Shown here piece after piece: positions 1-7,979 of a DNA stretch of 64,000 bases. Below the pieces are notes generated by a model that did no database searches, was not told the DNA's origin, and was given only the letters and a program-made list of their open reading frames with translations. Source of the DNA: Burkholderiales bacterium (GTDB taxonomy: Bacteria; Pseudomonadota; Gammaproteobacteria; Burkholderiales; SG8-41); the NCBI GenBank assembly GCA_022841375.1, contig JALHRQ010000007.1, positions 1-64,000 on the forward strand. Reading direction: 5' to 3'. The position numbers and the translations under genes are program-made. Every line of letters begins with the position of its first letter. The stretch's first letter is position 1.

Positions 1-51
1 AACAAAAGCCGCACTCAAACGATGCCTAAGTTAACTTTCAAGGAGACGATT

Positions 52-120
52 ATGGCAGCGAAGAAAAAAGCGAAAGCTAAAAAGAAAGTAGCCAAGAAGA
101 AGGCAGCCAAGAAGAAGTAG
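52..120 (+). CDS. 22-residue lysine/alanine-rich basic peptide
   Basis: This is a very short gene: ATG at 52, stop TAG at 118-120, preceded by a good ribosome binding site (AAGGAG at 40-45, seven bases before the ATG) and followed within ten bases by a strong intrinsic terminator. The product is 22 residues, about two thirds lysine, with alanine and one valine and no acidic residue. The composition resembles the lysine/alanine-rich tails of histone H1-like proteins (AlgP, Hc1 type) of proteobacteria, but the gene encodes nothing except the tail. RBS, start, stop and terminator are seen directly; nucleic-acid binding is inferred from charge alone. Its promoter may lie at or before the window edge. 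Confidence 0.6.
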   Translation: MAAKKKAKAKKKVAKKKAAKKK

Positions 121-127
121 TAGTGTT

Positions 128-166
128 ATGCGGAAGCCGGGTAACCCCCGGCTTCCGCATTTTAAT
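128..166 (+). terminator. Intrinsic terminator of the lysine-rich micro-gene
   Basis: A perfect 14-bp inverted repeat (128-141 pairs with 147-160) encloses a five-base loop and is followed by a T-rich run. It starts eight bases after the stop codon of the 22-residue gene. The stem is GC-rich in the centre, as in strong rho-independent terminators. Confidence 0.85.
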
Positions 167-398
167 TTCTGCATCACGAAGTTTCCCCTCCGCAATATCC
201 CCGCGCAGTTTCAGTAATCCTCTTTTTTGATTTTTGCAGTGTTGCGTCAGCATGCCGCCAGTGAGTGCCAAGGCCAGAGCTGATCGCTGTCGATGCCGTT
301 AGGGCGTCAACAAAAAGTTGTTTAAAAACAAATACTTATATTAAAGCCGGCGGTATAATGCCAAGCACTGTCGCGCGCGGGCGCAACGTCAACTGCAC

Positions 399-1154
399 TC
401 AGGGGTTGAGTTGCTGATAAACCGCGTCGGCCACGCGCAACAATTCGTTGCGATCGGTTTCGCCGGATAAAGCGTAGCCCAGCCGGCCATCGAGCCAATA
501 AAAAACACCAACGCCGCTCTCCTGCGCAAAACGAAACGCAGTCGGCGCGCGCACATCATTACTGACGCGAACATACAAGGTCAGGCGCTGGCCTTTGGCA
601 TCCTGATACATGAACTGCGCGGCGGGTCCGCGTTCACCGGGAAGCAATCGGCCGCCGACCAATGCATAACCTTGCGGCGCGAGATGCGGAATTTTCAGGC
701 TTGCCCCTAACCGCTTCGACAGCCAGCGCACCAGGTGCTCTTCCTGATCCGCGCCCACTTCGACAGGATGCCGGACCTCCGGGCTGTAAACGGCATGGGC
801 CATCGCCGCAACCCGGGCGATCTGGGTGGTCTGCGCGCGTGCTCCCGTCACCCGATCATGCAAATGCCAACCCGCGGTTCCGCTGGCCAGCATCAACAGC
901 GCAGCGGCTGCATAGGGATACCAGGCCCGGCGCCGTGCAGCGCCGCCTACCCGCAAGCGCCGGGGCAATGCCTCCACCAACAAGTCATCAAAGGCGGTGT
1001 GTAAGTGGGCGTTTTGCTCACGATAAGCGGCGACCCGCTGCGCGGCCTCTGCGTTCTGTCCGAGGTATTCGGCGATTTCCGCCGCCCGGACCGCCGGCAA
1101 TGCGCCGTCGACATAGGCATGCAGTTCCGCTTCAGTGACCGGAACCGCGTTCAT
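399..1154 (-). CDS. Anti-sigma factor, membrane-anchored, partner of the adjacent ECF sigma
   Basis: A 251-residue protein with a cytoplasmic N-terminal part (about 1-75, containing the LHAYVDGALP segment typical of anti-sigma N-termini), one membrane segment (about 79-97) and a periplasmic C-terminal domain of about 150 residues. It should hold the upstream-encoded sigma factor inactive at the inner membrane. The start codon overlaps the sigma stop by four bases (ATGA), so the two are translationally coupled. The protein has no cysteine at all, so the HxxxCxxC zinc motif of ZAS-type anti-sigmas is absent and a simple thiol-redox switch is unlikely. The inducing signal cannot be read from the sequence. 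Confidence 0.85.
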   Translation of the reverse strand: MNAVPVTEAELHAYVDGALPAVRAAEIAEYLGQNAEAAQRVAAYREQNAHLHTAFDDLLVEALPRRLRVGGAARRRAWYPYAAAALLMLASGTAGWHLHDRVTGARAQTTQIARVAAMAHAVYSPEVRHPVEVGADQEEHLVRWLSKRLGASLKIPHLAPQGYALVGGRLLPGERGPAAQFMYQDAKGQRLTLYVRVSNDVRAPTAFRFAQESGVGVFYWLDGRLGYALSGETDRNELLRVADAVYQQLNP

Positions 1155-1702
1155 TTCACCACTTTCAACGGATGCGGCTCCGGCATACCCTGCAGCAGCC
1201 GGCGCAGGCGCTCGCGCCCGCGCGACAGGCGCGACATGACGGTGCCGATGGGCACTTCCAGCACGCGGGCCGCCTCGTCATACGTCATCTGCTCCAATCC
1301 AACCAGCAACACCACAGTGCGCTGTTCTTCGGGTAATGCTTGCAGTGCCGCATCGAGATCACGGATTTCCAGCCGGTCAGAGGCCTGCAGCGAGTGCGCA
1401 TCGGCAAAAGCATCGGCAGCCACATCATCGATGGGCACCAGCCGGTTGGCTGCGGCGCTGCGGACCTGATTGATAAATATGTTGTGCATGACGGTAAACA
1501 GCCAGGCTCGCAGATCCGTACCCTCGCGCCACAACGATTGTTTGAGCAAAGCACGCTCCAGCGCGTCCTGTACCAGATCGTCGGCGGCGCTGGCATCACC
1601 GGTCAGCGCGCGCGCATAGCGGCGCAGACGGGGGATGTACTGCATGGCCCGGGTGGCGAACGATTCGACAGGTTGATCCAACGGTCCCTGACTCCTGAAC
1701 AT
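1151..1702 (-). CDS. ECF-type RNA polymerase sigma factor
   Basis: A 183-residue sigma-70 family protein with only regions 2 and 4. Region 2 is at about 20-85, including DDLVQDALERAL and the RAWLFTVMHNIFINQVR core/-10 recognition segment. Region 4 is at about 115-168, with a helix-turn-helix around MTYDEAARVLEVPIGTVMSR. It directs RNA polymerase to an extracytoplasmic-stress regulon and is coupled to the anti-sigma gene by a four-base overlap. It belongs to the RpoE-like ECF group; the exact subgroup needs a profile search. A second in-frame Met at residue 20 would remove only the variable leader. Confidence 0.9.
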   Translation of the reverse strand: MFRSQGPLDQPVESFATRAMQYIPRLRRYARALTGDASAADDLVQDALERALLKQSLWREGTDLRAWLFTVMHNIFINQVRSAAANRLVPIDDVAADAFADAHSLQASDRLEIRDLDAALQALPEEQRTVVLLVGLEQMTYDEAARVLEVPIGTVMSRLSRGRERLRRLLQGMPEPHPLKVVK

Positions 1703-1831
1703 AAGGCGGAGCGGATTTATTCCCAGCCGCTTTGGATGGCGAATCTGATTCTACGCGGCGGTCACCCGTCCGAACAACCACCGCTGCAGCCTGGTTTTAA
1801 TGCGGGAAATACCACTCCTGCAAACCCCGCT

Positions 1832-3664
1832 TTAAACCGCCCCTTCAGCCACTCGAACGCGCAGCCGCTCAGCGGCCCTTGCAACCAGACGAGGCCAATC
1901 CGTCAGTTCCAACCCGGAAATGATCTCCACCGACGGATACCACAGGCAACGGTGGTCCCCGCCGTGCGCCCAGTAATGAAAAGGCGCGCGCTCGGACGGA
2001 TAAAGCAGCCAGACCGGCTTGCCCAGGGCGCCTGCCAGATGCGCATTGGCGTTGCTGGTGGTGATCAGCAAGTCGCAGGCCTCAAGTATGGCCAGGACTT
2101 CATCCAGATCATTGTAAAAATCAACCTCCTCGACATGCTCAATCTGCACGCCGTGGGTCTGCGGCAACCCTTCGCGCTCTGCAACCGTATCGCCGTATTG
2201 GACATCGATGCCCCGCACACCCGGTATGGCCAGCAAGGGGGCGAAATCGGCAAGACTCCCGCTCTTGCTCGCGCCCAAACGGCCGACGCGCGCGCTGCGC
2301 CAGGACAAGGCCAGTTTGAACCCGTCACCGAGACGGCTGCGGTAGTGTTCGACGCGCCCGGACGCTGCTTGAAGAATCCGCCGGGGTTGCCGCGCAAAAC
2401 TTGCAACGGAAGGTCGAAAAAATCCAGGCAATGAACCGCAGAACAGCGCCGCGCCAGCGGTTGTCAGCGCGACATCCGGCGGATCGTTCAGCGCCACGAA
2501 TTTAACGCCGGGAAAAGCGCGCTGATAGGCCGGCAGCAGGCGGGTGTCGACTTCGTACAGGAACGGCTGTCCAGATTCCATCAATTCCGGGATCATCGTG
2601 GAGAACAGAATCTGATCGCCGATGCCCTGTTCATACCAGATGCCCACCGCAGCGGCGACTTTATGTCCGGGCCCCTTCCACAAAGGCAGGCGCTCAAAGT
2701 CGGCGATCGACGGCGCTTTTTTGCGCAGGTTCGCGCGATACGCGTTCGGGTCGCAACGGTGATCATATTCGGACCAGCCCCCGGCAAAATCGCGCTTGTG
2801 CAACCGCGACACCGCCAGATTGTGATGCACATCGGGAAAATCAGGATTCAGAGCAAGGGCGCGTTCGTACAGTTTTTCTGCCGCATCGACATCGCCCTGA
2901 TCATGCAGCGTCATGCCCAGTCCGTTGTAGCCCTGAGCGTTTTGGGGATCGTGATCGATAATCCACTGGAAATCAGCTGCCGCGCCCGCATGATCGCCGG
3001 CCTCATAACGGGTATTGCCGCGGTTGTTGCGAAAATCGACGTTGCCTGGCTCCAGCGCCAGCGCGCGCTCGTATGCAGTCAACGCCTCGGCGCCGCGTCC
3101 CAGCGCGTTCAGCGCGCTGGCCCGGTTGTAATGCAACATGCCGACATCGGGCCGGTATTTCAGACCATGATCAAAACTCTTCACCGCGTCCTCGAAGCGC
3201 TTCAAGGCCACCAGCGTGTTGCCGTGATTGCACCAGACTTCAGCCCGGTCGGGCGCTGAGGCCAGCGACAGGTCATAACTGGCCAGCGCGTCCTCGAATC
3301 GTTCCAATCGCTGCAATACCACGCCGCGTCCGAAATGCGCATCGGCCTCGCGTGGCGCGATCACCAGTGCCTGGTCGTAGCTCTGCAACGCCAGTTCCGG
3401 AGATCCGGTCTCGGCCTGGATTCGCCCCAACAAGGTATGAGCGCGAAAAAAAGCAGGATCGGCTTCGAGCGCGGCGATCGTGAAAAAATGGGCTTCGGTG
3501 AACGCACCGGTCTCTGTTTTAAGCAATGCCAGATGGTAAAGAGCTTCTGCATCGCCGGGACGCACGGCCAGCGCCTTGCGCAGCAGGGCTTCGGCCTGTT
3601 GCCACTGCCCCTGCCGCTTCAATGCCAGCGCTTGTGCAATGCGGCCTGCAGGTTTTTTTGCCAT
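1832..3664 (-). CDS. TPR-repeat protein with glycosyltransferase-like C-terminal domain
   Basis: A 610-residue protein. Residues about 10-310 are a run of some eight tetratricopeptide repeats, recognisable from recurring A-x-Y-x-x-A-L-x-x-x-P spacing. Residues about 330-600 form a domain resembling the heptosyltransferase/GT9-like C-termini found in bacterial TPR proteins, with HLAGALGKPVWLL near the end as in nucleotide-sugar-binding GT-B folds. A plausible role is glycosylation of a cell-surface protein or glycan; the acceptor is unknown. The ATG at 3664 has AGGA about eight bases upstream. A second TPR-glycosyltransferase of a different family (SPINDLY/GT41) lies 6 kb away. Confidence 0.75.
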   Translation of the reverse strand: MAKKPAGRIAQALALKRQGQWQQAEALLRKALAVRPGDAEALYHLALLKTETGAFTEAHFFTIAALEADPAFFRAHTLLGRIQAETGSPELALQSYDQALVIAPREADAHFGRGVVLQRLERFEDALASYDLSLASAPDRAEVWCNHGNTLVALKRFEDAVKSFDHGLKYRPDVGMLHYNRASALNALGRGAEALTAYERALALEPGNVDFRNNRGNTRYEAGDHAGAAADFQWIIDHDPQNAQGYNGLGMTLHDQGDVDAAEKLYERALALNPDFPDVHHNLAVSRLHKRDFAGGWSEYDHRCDPNAYRANLRKKAPSIADFERLPLWKGPGHKVAAAVGIWYEQGIGDQILFSTMIPELMESGQPFLYEVDTRLLPAYQRAFPGVKFVALNDPPDVALTTAGAALFCGSLPGFFRPSVASFARQPRRILQAASGRVEHYRSRLGDGFKLALSWRSARVGRLGASKSGSLADFAPLLAIPGVRGIDVQYGDTVAEREGLPQTHGVQIEHVEEVDFYNDLDEVLAILEACDLLITTSNANAHLAGALGKPVWLLYPSERAPFHYWAHGGDHRCLWYPSVEIISGLELTDWPRLVARAAERLRVRVAEGAV

Positions 3665-3686
3665 GGAAAACGTCCTGTTGCCCCGG

Positions 3687-5123
3687 TCAGATCAGGAACA
3701 GGGTCGCCAACCCGAGAAAAATGAAAAACCCGCCGCTATCGGTAATGGCGGTGATCATCACGCTGGATCCGATGGCCGGATCACGGCCGAACTTCTCCAT
3801 GACCAGCGGGATCACCACTCCCATGATCGCCGCCAGCAGCAGGTTCAACGCCATCGCCCCGGTCATCACCAGCCCGAGCTGCCAGCTGTGATAAATCAGG
3901 AACGCGAACAGACCGACCACACTGCCCCAGATCAGTCCGTTCAACGCTGAAACACTGAGTTCTTTGACGAACAGCGTGCGTGCATTGTCCCGGGTGATCT
4001 GCCCCAGCGCCAGCGCACGCACGATCATTGTCGTGGTCTGGTTGCCGGAGTTACCGCCGATGCCGGCAATGATGGGCATCAATGCGGCCAGCGCCACCAG
4101 TTGGGCGATGGAATGTTCAAACACGCCGATCACCCGTGAAGCCACAAAGGCCGTCACCAGATTCACCGCCAGCCAGGCCCAGCGGTTACGAACACTTTTC
4201 CAGACCGAGGCAAACAAATCCTCGTCTTCAGCCAAGCCGCCCGCGGCCAGGGTCTCGGTGTCCTTGGCTTCACGGATGTAATCGACCACCGCATTCACCG
4301 TCATGCGACCGACCAGACAGCCCTCGTTGTCGATCACCGGCGCCGACACCAGGTCATAACGTTCGAATGCCCCGGCGGCATCATGCGCGTCCTGTTCCGG
4401 CACAAAACTGGTGTATTCGCGGGTCATCACCTCGGCCACGAGTATTTCCGGATCACTGACCAGCAGCCGGTTGACCGGCAGCAGCCCCTGCAGACGCTCG
4501 TCGCGGTCGACCACGAACAGCTGATCGGTATGGTCCGGCAGCTGATCGAGACGGCGGAGGTAACGCAGCACCACTTCGAGCGTCACGTCTTCGCGTACCT
4601 CGATCATCTCGAAATCCATCTGCGCGCCGACCGTCTCTTCCGGATACGACATCGCCTCGCGCAGCTGCTCGCGCTCTTCGGTCGACAGCGATTTGAAAAC
4701 ATCGCGAATGACTTCGCGCGGCAGATCGGGCGCCAGATCGGCGATTTCATCGGTATCGAGCTGGCCGGTTGCAGCGACCAGTTCGTCCTCGTCCATGTGC
4801 GCGATCAGCGTTTCGCGGACGGCATCCGAAGTTTCGAGCAGGATTTCGCCGTCACGCTCGGCCTTGACCAGATCCCACACCACCAGCCGCTGCTCAAGCG
4901 GCAGCGCTTCGAGGATGTAGGCAATGTCGGCCGGATGCAGCCGGTCCAGCAGCTGCTGGAGTTCGGTCAGGTGCTGGCGGTGCACCAGGGTTTCAACCAG
5001 GTCGTGGCGCGAGCCTTCCTGCCGGTGCACCAGGTTTTCAACCAATTCGTGACGATGCAGCAGCGCGACCACCTGGTCGAGATGCTTTTCAACGCCGGAT
5101 TGGATGTCCTGATTATTGGCCAC
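3687..5123 (-). CDS. mgtE: Magnesium transporter MgtE
   Basis: This is an MgtE-family Mg2+ channel/transporter of the inner membrane. It has an N-terminal helical MgtE_N superhelix (about 10-140), two CBS domains (about 140-265) that sense cytoplasmic Mg2+, and a C-terminal part with five membrane helices carrying the conserved GNSGNQTTTM and DPAIGSSVMITAITD segments. I chose the GTG at 5123 (VANNQDIQ, about 478 residues). That matches usual family length and avoids the only other upstream option, a TTG at 5225 that lies in the U-tract of the porin terminator and has no ribosome binding site. The frame is open up to that TTG, so the true start is not settled. Confidence 0.92.
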   Translation of the reverse strand: MANNQDIQSGVEKHLDQVVALLHRHELVENLVHRQEGSRHDLVETLVHRQHLTELQQLLDRLHPADIAYILEALPLEQRLVVWDLVKAERDGEILLETSDAVRETLIAHMDEDELVAATGQLDTDEIADLAPDLPREVIRDVFKSLSTEEREQLREAMSYPEETVGAQMDFEMIEVREDVTLEVVLRYLRRLDQLPDHTDQLFVVDRDERLQGLLPVNRLLVSDPEILVAEVMTREYTSFVPEQDAHDAAGAFERYDLVSAPVIDNEGCLVGRMTVNAVVDYIREAKDTETLAAGGLAEDEDLFASVWKSVRNRWAWLAVNLVTAFVASRVIGVFEHSIAQLVALAALMPIIAGIGGNSGNQTTTMIVRALALGQITRDNARTLFVKELSVSALNGLIWGSVVGLFAFLIYHSWQLGLVMTGAMALNLLLAAIMGVVIPLVMEKFGRDPAIGSSVMITAITDSGGFFIFLGLATLFLI

Positions 5124-5223
5124 TGCGGTCCCGAAATCGTGCCCTGGTCGCGAGGATGCGCCGCGCGAATAGTAGCTGGGAATCTGCCGGCTTGTGAACT
5201 GATATCTGCCCTGCGGGAGGTAC

Positions 5224-5253
5224 AAAAAAAGGGGGCGCCGAAGCGCCCCCTTT
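5224..5253 (-). terminator. Intrinsic terminator of porin copy 1 (UUCG loop)
   Basis: An 11-bp perfect stem (5228-5238 with 5243-5253) closes a four-base loop that reads TTCG on the minus strand, followed by seven T residues. It ends transcription of the porin gene at 5279-6436. The same element, base for base, follows porin copy 2. Confidence 0.9.
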
Positions 5254-5278
5254 AAGGGTATTGCCTGTTACATAAAAC

Positions 5279-6436
5279 TTAGAACGTGTGATTCAGACCC
5301 ATCACGATCACGCTCGAGTCGTCGCCAGCACGCGGGGTGCCGCTGTGACCGGTCAGCATGTAGGTACCGGCGCTGTCGTTGCTCATGCGGCCGTAGCTCA
5401 GGCTGGCGTTAGTGCGCTTGGACAGGGCATGGCCGTAACCGATCTGGAACAGCTTGGCACCGGTGTTGGCACCGCCGCCAGCGCTGGTCTTGGCATCGCC
5501 CGCATCAGCGTAACCAAACTTGACCGAGTGCGGTCCGCCCAGCTTCCAGTCAGCCGCGATGTTCCACGACTTACGCTCGGTCGTCACCTTGGCGCCAACA
5601 GCGCCGGCTTCAATTTCAGCGTCAACGTAGGTCAAGCCCAGCTTGACGGGTCCAAACTGGTAGGTGCCACCGATCAACCAGGCAGTATCTTCATTGCCGT
5701 TCTGATAGGTCGCAGCCGTACCGCCGCCCGATGCCGTGTCCTTGTCTTTCTTCGAATAACCGGCAACGATCGCCATCGGGCCCGCGACATACTGGCCGCT
5801 TAAGCCGATCTGGCGACCTTTCGCGGTCGGGGTCAGGTTATTGCTGATCGTCGACGTGACGGTGTTGTTACGCGCCACTTGCAGCGTGGTGTACTGCGCG
5901 CTGGCCGAGAAACCACCGAACCTCGGGGTGTCGTAGTTCACGGAGTTGGTGTTGCGGGTCGAGAACGAACCCGTCCACGCGCCGCCGTTCGACAGGGTCA
6001 TCAGCTGCGAACCCACCCAGCCGGTTTCGTTGGTGATCCGGGTGATCCCCGAAACACGCTTTATCGGCGAATCCCAGGTGCCGATAAACAAGCTGCCGAA
6101 TCCACCTTTCAGGCCGATCGCGCTGTTGCGATCGCACAGGCTGCCGCTGGATTGCGAAGCACCGCCGAGGAAACGCACGTCCGATTCACACTGCCAGAAC
6201 GCCGACAGGCCGCCGCCGAGCTTCTCTTCACCTTTGAAGCCGATGCGCGAAGCGCCGGAGTTCAGTGCATCAACGTTGGAACGGTTTGCGGGGACAGCCC
6301 CACCCGTATCCGGCTGGTTAACAAAACCGTATTCCACGTTCAGCAGGCCGTAGATCTGCACAGTGCTGGTTTGCGCGAACGCTGCCGGGGCAATAAACGC
6401 GCCCGCTACAGCTGCTGCGATCAGTTTTTTGTTCAT
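5279..6436 (-). CDS. Gram-negative porin, copy 1 of a tandem pair
   Basis: A 385-residue general-diffusion porin of the betaproteobacterial trimeric family (Gram_neg porin, OmpC-like). It has a 21-residue signal peptide ending AFA-QTS, then alternating amphipathic strands starting STVQIYGLLNVEYGF, and ends in the terminal phenylalanine (GLNHTF) recognised by the Bam machinery. The ATG at 6436 has AGGAG nine bases upstream. It is a near-duplicate of the gene at 6822-7979: the 5' three quarters is identical, while about 20 bases differ in the last 285. Changes near the C-terminus include SLSYGR versus SLTYAR and VMGLNHTF versus VLGLVHTF. Confidence 0.95.
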   Translation of the reverse strand: MNKKLIAAAVAGAFIAPAAFAQTSTVQIYGLLNVEYGFVNQPDTGGAVPANRSNVDALNSGASRIGFKGEEKLGGGLSAFWQCESDVRFLGGASQSSGSLCDRNSAIGLKGGFGSLFIGTWDSPIKRVSGITRITNETGWVGSQLMTLSNGGAWTGSFSTRNTNSVNYDTPRFGGFSASAQYTTLQVARNNTVTSTISNNLTPTAKGRQIGLSGQYVAGPMAIVAGYSKKDKDTASGGGTAATYQNGNEDTAWLIGGTYQFGPVKLGLTYVDAEIEAGAVGAKVTTERKSWNIAADWKLGGPHSVKFGYADAGDAKTSAGGGANTGAKLFQIGYGHALSKRTNASLSYGRMSNDSAGTYMLTGHSGTPRAGDDSSVIVMGLNHTF

Positions 6437-6766
6437 CCTGGTTTTCTCCTATTGGTCATAGTGTCGCCATGCCTTTATGTGATTAATTGGCTTGACGGAT
6501 GTCTTCTCTACGTAACGCAGAGACGCGCAAATTATCCATCATGGGTGACATTCGTCACTGATAATCAGGAGAAATGGTTAATTATTATTGCTTTGTGTGT
6601 TTTTTATACAACATCCGAGAATTAATGTTGCATTGCAGCATGACGGGGTGCCAAGCCTCTCATGGTTTTATTCTCTATTTAACCCCTTATTAGCTAACTA
6701 GCAGGCCAGGATAAATTGACGGATTGACACTAACCGTCCCAATCGTGCGCCCGTTTGCACAGTACG
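6437..6766 (-). other. Intergenic region between the two porins (promoter region of copy 1)
   Basis: This 330-base AT-rich stretch has no convincing gene. It must hold the promoter and leader of porin copy 1 and contains the inverted repeat at 6545-6558. It shares no obvious similarity with the region upstream of porin copy 2 beyond the AGGAG ribosome binding sites, so the two copies may be controlled differently. Confidence 0.5.
6545..6558. promoter_or_regulatory. GTGAC-N4-GTCAC inverted repeat upstream of porin copy 1
   Basis: A perfect 5+4+5 palindrome (GTGACATTCGTCAC) lies about 110 bases upstream of the porin start in an AT-rich stretch. Its symmetry suggests an operator for a dimeric regulator. 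The regulator is unknown and a chance palindrome is possible. Confidence 0.3.
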
Positions 6767-6796
6767 AAAAAAAGGGGGCGCCGAAGCGCCCCCTTT
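6767..6796 (-). terminator. Intrinsic terminator of porin copy 2, identical to that of copy 1
   Basis: The 11-bp stem, TTCG loop (minus strand) and seven-T tail are the same as at 5224-5253. The identity continues on into the 3' end of the coding region. The element lies within the duplicated unit. Confidence 0.9.
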
Positions 6797-6821
6797 AAGG
6801 GTATTGCCTGTTACATAAAAC

Positions 6822-7979
6822 TTAGAACGTGTGAACCAGACCCAGCACAATCACGCTGGAGTCATCGCCAGCACGCGGGGTGCCGCTGTGACCGGTCAGC
6901 ATGTAAGTACCGGCGCTGTCGTTGCTCATGCGAGCATAGGTCAGGCTGGCGTTAGTGCGCTTGGACAGTGCATGACCGTAACCGATCTGGAACAGCTTGG
7001 CGCCGGTGTTGGCACCGCCGCCTGCGCTGGTCTTGGCATCGCCGGCATCAGCGTAACCAAACTTGACCGAGTGCGGTCCGGCCAATTTCCAGTCAGCCGC
7101 GATATTCCACGACTTACGCTCGGTCGTCACCTTGGCGCCAACAGCGCCGGCTTCAATTTCAGCGTCAACGTAGGTCAAGCCCAGCTTGACGGGTCCAAAC
7201 TGGTAGGTGCCACCGATCAACCAGGCAGTATCTTCATTGCCGTTCTGATAGGTCGCAGCCGTACCGCCGCCCGATGCCGTGTCCTTGTCTTTCTTCGAAT
7301 AACCGGCAACGATCGCCATCGGGCCCGCGACATACTGGCCGCTTAAGCCGATCTGGCGACCTTTCGCGGTCGGGGTCAGGTTATTGCTGATCGTCGACGT
7401 GACGGTGTTGTTACGCGCCACTTGCAGCGTGGTGTACTGCGCGCTGGCCGAGAAACCACCGAACCTCGGGGTGTCGTAGTTCACGGAGTTGGTGTTGCGG
7501 GTCGAGAACGAACCCGTCCACGCGCCGCCGTTCGACAGGGTCATCAGCTGCGAACCCACCCAGCCGGTTTCGTTGGTGATCCGGGTGATCCCCGAAACAC
7601 GCTTTATCGGCGAATCCCAGGTGCCGATAAACAAGCTGCCGAATCCACCTTTCAGGCCGATCGCGCTGTTGCGATCGCACAGGCTGCCGCTGGATTGCGA
7701 AGCACCGCCGAGGAAACGCACGTCCGATTCACACTGCCAGAACGCCGACAGGCCGCCGCCGAGCTTCTCTTCACCTTTGAAGCCGATGCGCGAAGCGCCG
7801 GAGTTCAGTGCATCAACGTTGGAACGGTTTGCGGGGACAGCCCCACCCGTATCCGGCTGGTTAACAAAACCGTATTCCACGTTCAGCAGGCCGTAGATCT
7901 GCACAGTGCTGGTTTGCGCGAACGCTGCCGGGGCAATAAACGCGCCCGCTACAGCTGCTGCGATCAGTTTTTTGTTCAT
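6822..7979 (-). CDS. Gram-negative porin, copy 2 of a tandem pair
   Basis: A 385-residue outer-membrane porin of the same family as the gene at 5279-6436, with signal peptide, strands and terminal F. The frame is open further upstream, but ATG 7979 is the start because it matches copy 1, begins a classic signal peptide and has AGGAG about eight bases upstream. From the start codon through about base 7105 (some 870 bases) it is identical to copy 1, including silent positions. The remaining 3' 285 bases differ at about 20 positions. Tandem arrays of such porins are common in betaproteobacteria. Confidence 0.95.
   Translation of the reverse strand: MNKKLIAAAVAGAFIAPAAFAQTSTVQIYGLLNVEYGFVNQPDTGGAVPANRSNVDALNSGASRIGFKGEEKLGGGLSAFWQCESDVRFLGGASQSSGSLCDRNSAIGLKGGFGSLFIGTWDSPIKRVSGITRITNETGWVGSQLMTLSNGGAWTGSFSTRNTNSVNYDTPRFGGFSASAQYTTLQVARNNTVTSTISNNLTPTAKGRQIGLSGQYVAGPMAIVAGYSKKDKDTASGGGTAATYQNGNEDTAWLIGGTYQFGPVKLGLTYVDAEIEAGAVGAKVTTERKSWNIAADWKLAGPHSVKFGYADAGDAKTSAGGGANTGAKLFQIGYGHALSKRTNASLTYARMSNDSAGTYMLTGHSGTPRAGDDSSVIVLGLVHTF

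Noticed and set aside
354-359. TATAAT on the plus strand at 354-359
   Set aside because: No -35 at 16-18 bases upstream and no plus-strand gene follows; it is probably chance in an AT-rich stretch.
4383-5255. A 290-residue plus-strand frame antisense to mgtE
   Set aside because: Shadow frame: mgtE has clear motifs on the other strand and the shadow has none.
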